NCBI GenBank assembly: GCA_013204125.1
Contig: JABMOP010000101.1
Span: 1 to 6,927, forward strand
Direction: 5' to 3'
Source of the DNA: Rhodospirillales bacterium
GTDB taxonomy: Bacteria; Pseudomonadota; Alphaproteobacteria; Rhodospirillales; UBA2165
Length of the DNA: 6,927 nucleotides
A program made the translations under genes and the position numbers. Below the pieces are notes generated by a model. It was given only the letters and a program-made list of their open reading frames with translations. It was not told the DNA's origin and searched no databases. Of this stretch, positions 5,765 through 6,927 are shown piece by piece. Each line of letters starts with the position of its first letter. Positions within the stretch are counted from its first letter, which is position 1.

Positions 5765-6927
5765 TTAGAAAATCGACCACCTCCGGGTTTTCATTGCTCT
5801 CTGCACTCTTTGTTCGGCGATTCCAAACGCCACATCGCGGGGGATGTCGCCTTTGGCATTGGAGATATCGAGTACCTCCTTCATATTGGTGCGAATTTTT
5901 TCTTCGATCGTGTCGAAAGCCGTTGCTTGACTGGCGCCCCGATACTCCATTGCAGCGCAGATCACACCACCTGCATTAGCGATAAAATCGGGCAGGTTGA
6001 TTATACCCTTCTCGTGTAACCGCCGTTCGGCAATCTCGCTCAAGGGTATATTTGCGCCCTGGGCGACGATGTTCGCGTCCAACAGTTCGACATTCCTCTC
6101 GGTGATGACGTCGGGCCGGGCCGCTGGAATCCATATATTGCAGGGAATGCCGACGATATCCTCGCGATCAATAATTTCGCCGCGATCATAGTTCCCGACA
6201 CTTTTCCCAGCTGCCTTCAATTTGGTCAATTGGCCGACATCGAGTCCCGTTTCGTTATAAACGGCACCTCGCGAATCAGAGGCGGCGATGATAATGGCTC
6301 CTTCTGCTTCCAGGAAGCGTGCAACATTGCGACCGACTGCCCCAAATCCCTGGATGACGATGCGGGCGCCGGCCATCTCAAAATCGCAATATTCGAGCGC
6401 GACATCGATAGCGTGAAACAGCCCCCAGCCCGTGGCCCCCAATTCGTCCAGGGGTATCCCGCCAACTTCGCGCGGCAAGCCGATGGCGCGACCGATTTCG
6501 TCTTGAATCCAACCCATGCACATTTCATCGGTGCCCATGTCGGGACCGAAAATGTAATCCTGGATATCGCCCAGGGCACAGGCGAATGCCCGGATCAGGG
6601 TCTCCTTCTCCGCTCGGGGCATGCGGGGATCGCCTTTCAACACCGATTTGCCGCCGCCATGGGGCAGACCGGCCGCCGCATTTTTCAGGGTCATGGCGCG
6701 GGCAAGTCGGAAACACTCGACGGTTGTCACATCAGGCGCCATGCGCAAGCCACCGATCGAGGGCCCTGCGGCAACATTGTCGACGACCAGGACGCCGTTC
6801 AATCCGATCGCAGGGTTGTGGACGTGAATGACTTTTGCCGGGCCTAAAGCGTCGCCGAATCCGAAGGCGCTTACGATGTCGGCGCCGGCTTCAGTGCGCG
6901 CCGATATCTGTTTAATGTCATTTGACG
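5765..6927 (-). CDS. Glu/Leu/Phe/Val-family amino-acid dehydrogenase, 5' end beyond window
   Basis: Members reversibly deaminate an L-amino acid to its 2-oxoacid with NAD(P)+, releasing ammonia. The frame stays open to the right edge (386 residues visible) without an ATG, so the true start lies outside; the TTG at 6802 is internal to conserved sequence (KVIHVHNPAIGLNGVLVVDN). Numbering visible residues, K81 and K93 (KNAAAGLPHGGGKSV, the family signature) match the substrate-carboxylate and catalytic lysines, and D129 in GPDMGTDE matches the catalytic aspartate. GFGAVG at 193-198 is the nucleotide-binding loop, with D217 ending the second strand. NAGGVICAAMEY lies at 317-328. The pocket positions that are Lys89 and Ser380 in Clostridium symbiosum glutamate dehydrogenase are I57 and A324 here. 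Leucine dehydrogenase has Leu and Val there, so an apolar substrate is likelier than glutamate. Automated annotation would probably say glutamate dehydrogenase. It is the first visible gene of the operon. Confidence 0.93.
   Translation of the reverse strand, partial: SNDIKQISARTEAGADIVSAFGFGDALGPAKVIHVHNPAIGLNGVLVVDNVAAGPSIGGLRMAPDVTTVECFRLARAMTLKNAAAGLPHGGGKSVLKGDPRMPRAEKETLIRAFACALGDIQDYIFGPDMGTDEMCMGWIQDEIGRAIGLPREVGGIPLDELGATGWGLFHAIDVALEYCDFEMAGARIVIQGFGAVGRNVARFLEAEGAIIIAASDSRGAVYNETGLDVGQLTKLKAAGKSVGNYDRGEIIDREDIVGIPCNIWIPAARPDVITERNVELLDANIVAQGANIPLSEIAERRLHEKGIINLPDFIANAGGVICAAMEYRGASQATAFDTIEEKIRTNMKEVLDISNAKGDIPRDVAFGIAEQRVQRAMKTRRWSIF

Noticed and set aside
5706..5780. Upstream extension of the gamma-delta protein to an ATG at 5780
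   Set aside because: It would overlap the dehydrogenase 3' end and add a lysine-rich leader unlike the family; GGAGGGG just before 5705 supports the shorter form.
6800..6802. TTG as start of the dehydrogenase
   Set aside because: Conserved family sequence (KVIHVHNPAIG) continues upstream in frame to the window edge, so this codon is internal.
6230..6847. Plus-strand 205-codon open frame
   Set aside because: It is antisense to the dehydrogenase gene with intact catalytic motifs; shadow frame.
1..6927. CRISPR array, insertion sequence, phage, toxin-antitoxin or defence genes, tRNA
   Set aside because: No regularly spaced repeats, terminal inverted repeats, transposase motifs, tRNA-like cloverleaf or defence-protein motifs were seen; the window is metabolic.

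Overview
The window looks like chromosomal DNA of a proteobacterium, probably an alphaproteobacterium. This is inferred from GC-rich coding sequence, a proteobacterial-type citrate synthase N-terminus and an ACSF2-like acyl-CoA synthetase; no rRNA or other phylogenetic marker is present. All six recognisable genes lie on the minus strand, so the window reads right to left.

Right to left, positions 6927 to 904 hold a tight five-gene block. It starts with an amino-acid dehydrogenase of the Glu/Leu/Phe/Val family, whose 5' end lies beyond the window. A complete CoA-type 2-oxoacid:ferredoxin oxidoreductase follows, encoded as a fused gamma-delta subunit, alpha and beta. An AMP-forming acyl-CoA synthetase ends the block. 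The gap after the dehydrogenase is 59 bases. The three oxidoreductase genes are joined by two ATGA stop/start overlaps, and the synthetase start overlaps the beta stop by 14 bases. The set is almost certainly one transcript.

The simplest combined reading is a three-step route. An amino acid is oxidatively deaminated to a 2-oxoacid. The 2-oxoacid is oxidatively decarboxylated to acyl-CoA, reducing ferredoxin. An acyl-CoA ligase re-activates a related free acid or supplies another acyl-CoA. The dehydrogenase has apolar residues where glutamate dehydrogenases bind the substrate's side-chain carboxylate, so its substrate is more likely a branched-chain, aromatic or other apolar amino acid than glutamate. 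This resembles ferredoxin-linked amino-acid oxidation of peptide-fermenting archaea, here linked to an AMP-forming (not ADP-forming) ligase. The exact 2-oxoacid cannot be read from the sequence.

Positions 186 to 903 hold no convincing intact gene. They contain the leader and a candidate promoter of the next gene, plus a coding-like stretch on the plus strand that is broken across frames. At the left edge, positions 185 to 1 carry the first 61 codons of citrate synthase (gltA), also on the minus strand and cut by the window. It has its own strong ribosome binding site and is probably transcribed separately, although acetyl-CoA made by the operon would be its substrate.
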